Assembly: GCA_016715865.1 (NCBI GenBank)
Contig: JADJXM010000035.1
Coordinates: forward strand, 62,001-126,000
From: Acidobacteriota bacterium
GTDB lineage: Bacteria; Acidobacteriota; Blastocatellia; RBC074
Direction of reading: 5' to 3'
DNA: 64,000 bases
This document shows positions 63,679-64,000 of this stretch, in pieces (the stretch's first letter is position 1; the number at the start of each line of letters is the position of its first letter). A program made the translations under genes and the position numbers. The notes beneath the pieces were generated by a model. It worked only from the letters and a program-made list of their open reading frames with translations. It was not told the origin of the DNA and searched no databases.

Positions 63679-64000
63679 TTATTTGATCTTCTTTGCCGGA
63701 AGCTTCTGTCCGCCCTGATAGAGAATCAGACTGGCAGCATTGCCCTTCTCATCGAGCACGATTTCGATCTGAGCGCCGACTTCCTGAACACTGAATTTGA
63801 CAGCCGATTCGGGAACCAGTTGCACCATCGGCTGTCCCGTGGCCTGTCCCATGAGCTTGTCTCCGTCACGCGAGAGCGTCAGAATGAAATTTGGCATGAG
63901 TTCATACTGGCCGGCATACTTGTCATAAATTGCCGGGTCGAATGCGGCTGCTTCTTTTGGTTTCGGTAATGCTTTATCGGTTCGTTCTGCTTCTTCATCG
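63679..64000 (-). CDS. DUF3471-containing protein, C-terminal fragment (5' end outside window)
   Basis: The frame is open through the right edge and ends at a stop at 63679-63681. The visible 106 residues begin with a charged linker (EAERTDKALPKPKEA). A DUF3471 domain follows (DPAIYDKYAGQYEL, NFILTLSRDGDKLMGQATGQ, VPESAVKFSVQEVGAQIEIV, ASLILYQGGQKLPAKKI). In Acidobacteriota this domain is usually appended to beta-lactamase-type serine hydrolases or tetratricopeptide proteins. The catalytic part is out of view, so the enzyme type cannot be given. Confidence 0.88.
   Translation of the reverse strand, partial: DEEAERTDKALPKPKEAAAFDPAIYDKYAGQYELMPNFILTLSRDGDKLMGQATGQPMVQLVPESAVKFSVQEVGAQIEIVLDEKGNAASLILYQGGQKLPAKKIK

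Overview
This 64 kb window looks like a chromosomal segment of an Acidobacteriota bacterium, most likely of the Blastocatellia type. This is an inference from content. The markers are planctomycete/acidobacterial-type cytochrome-DUF1549-DUF1553 proteins paired with DUF1501 proteins, many Tat-exported periplasmic enzymes, a DUF3471 C-terminal domain, a SO_2930-type diheme cytochrome, a small exported Lys/Pro-rich peptide, two large RND pumps and no phage or conjugation genes. The envelope is clearly Gram-negative (lipoproteins, RND pumps, an outer-membrane barrel). No rRNA, tRNA or CRISPR array was recognised.

Layout. 1-6 kb: the end of a myo-inositol-phosphate synthase, a degenerate enhancer-binding-protein-like regulator divergent from a histidine kinase/OmpR-type regulator pair with helically phased GTAAA repeats between them, then a lipoprotein GH3 glucosidase. 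6-11 kb: a tightly coupled minus-strand operon of a tandem GT2 glycosyltransferase, a DUF4922 HIT-like protein, a leaderless SpoIID/LytB protein, a small unknown and an exported DUF4159 protein. 11-15.6 kb: CoA-type Nudix hydrolase, APC permease, acetate kinase, a damaged-looking repeat, a strong sigma-54 promoter, a small exported peptide and the ribosomal protein bTHX. 15.7-27.5 kb: a long minus-strand run (fucosidase, Nudix-MBL fusion, creatininase-like protein, outer-membrane barrel, Gfo/Idh/MocA oxidoreductase, ATE-like protein, esterase, DUF1501, an unknown, DUF937). 27.7-38.6 kb: M20 amidohydrolase, SMP-30 lactonase-like protein, SGNH hydrolase, carotenoid hydratase-like membrane protein, NHL propeller, a hairpin-rich repeat, an RND pump and glucose-6-phosphate isomerase. 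38.6-46.4 kb: trans-aconitate methyltransferase, a frameshifted CocE-type hydrolase, a hairpin repeat and an adaptor-RND pair. 46.4-53.5 kb: a short-chain fatty acid transporter divergent from a five-gene operon (two crotonase-fold proteins, a formylglycine-generating-enzyme-like lipoprotein, a haem c-alpha/beta hydrolase fusion and an MFS carrier). 53.5-64 kb: DUF1501 plus cytochrome/DUF1549/DUF1553, a beta-helix/diheme-cytochrome pair, a second GH3 enzyme and the end of a DUF3471 protein.

The genes suggest a heterotroph that breaks down polysaccharides and other polymers in its periplasm (two GH3, GH29, esterases, SGNH, M20), takes up amino acids and short-chain acids, and ferments or overflows to acetate. 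Three repeat families are superimposed on the genes: a 248-bp MITE-like palindrome in two copies with 5-bp target duplications, a GC-rich hairpin element with ATGTTACGC termini in two copies (one with badly degraded sequence), and 7-bp tandem tracts that sit at gene 3' ends and in two cases supply the last codons and the stop.
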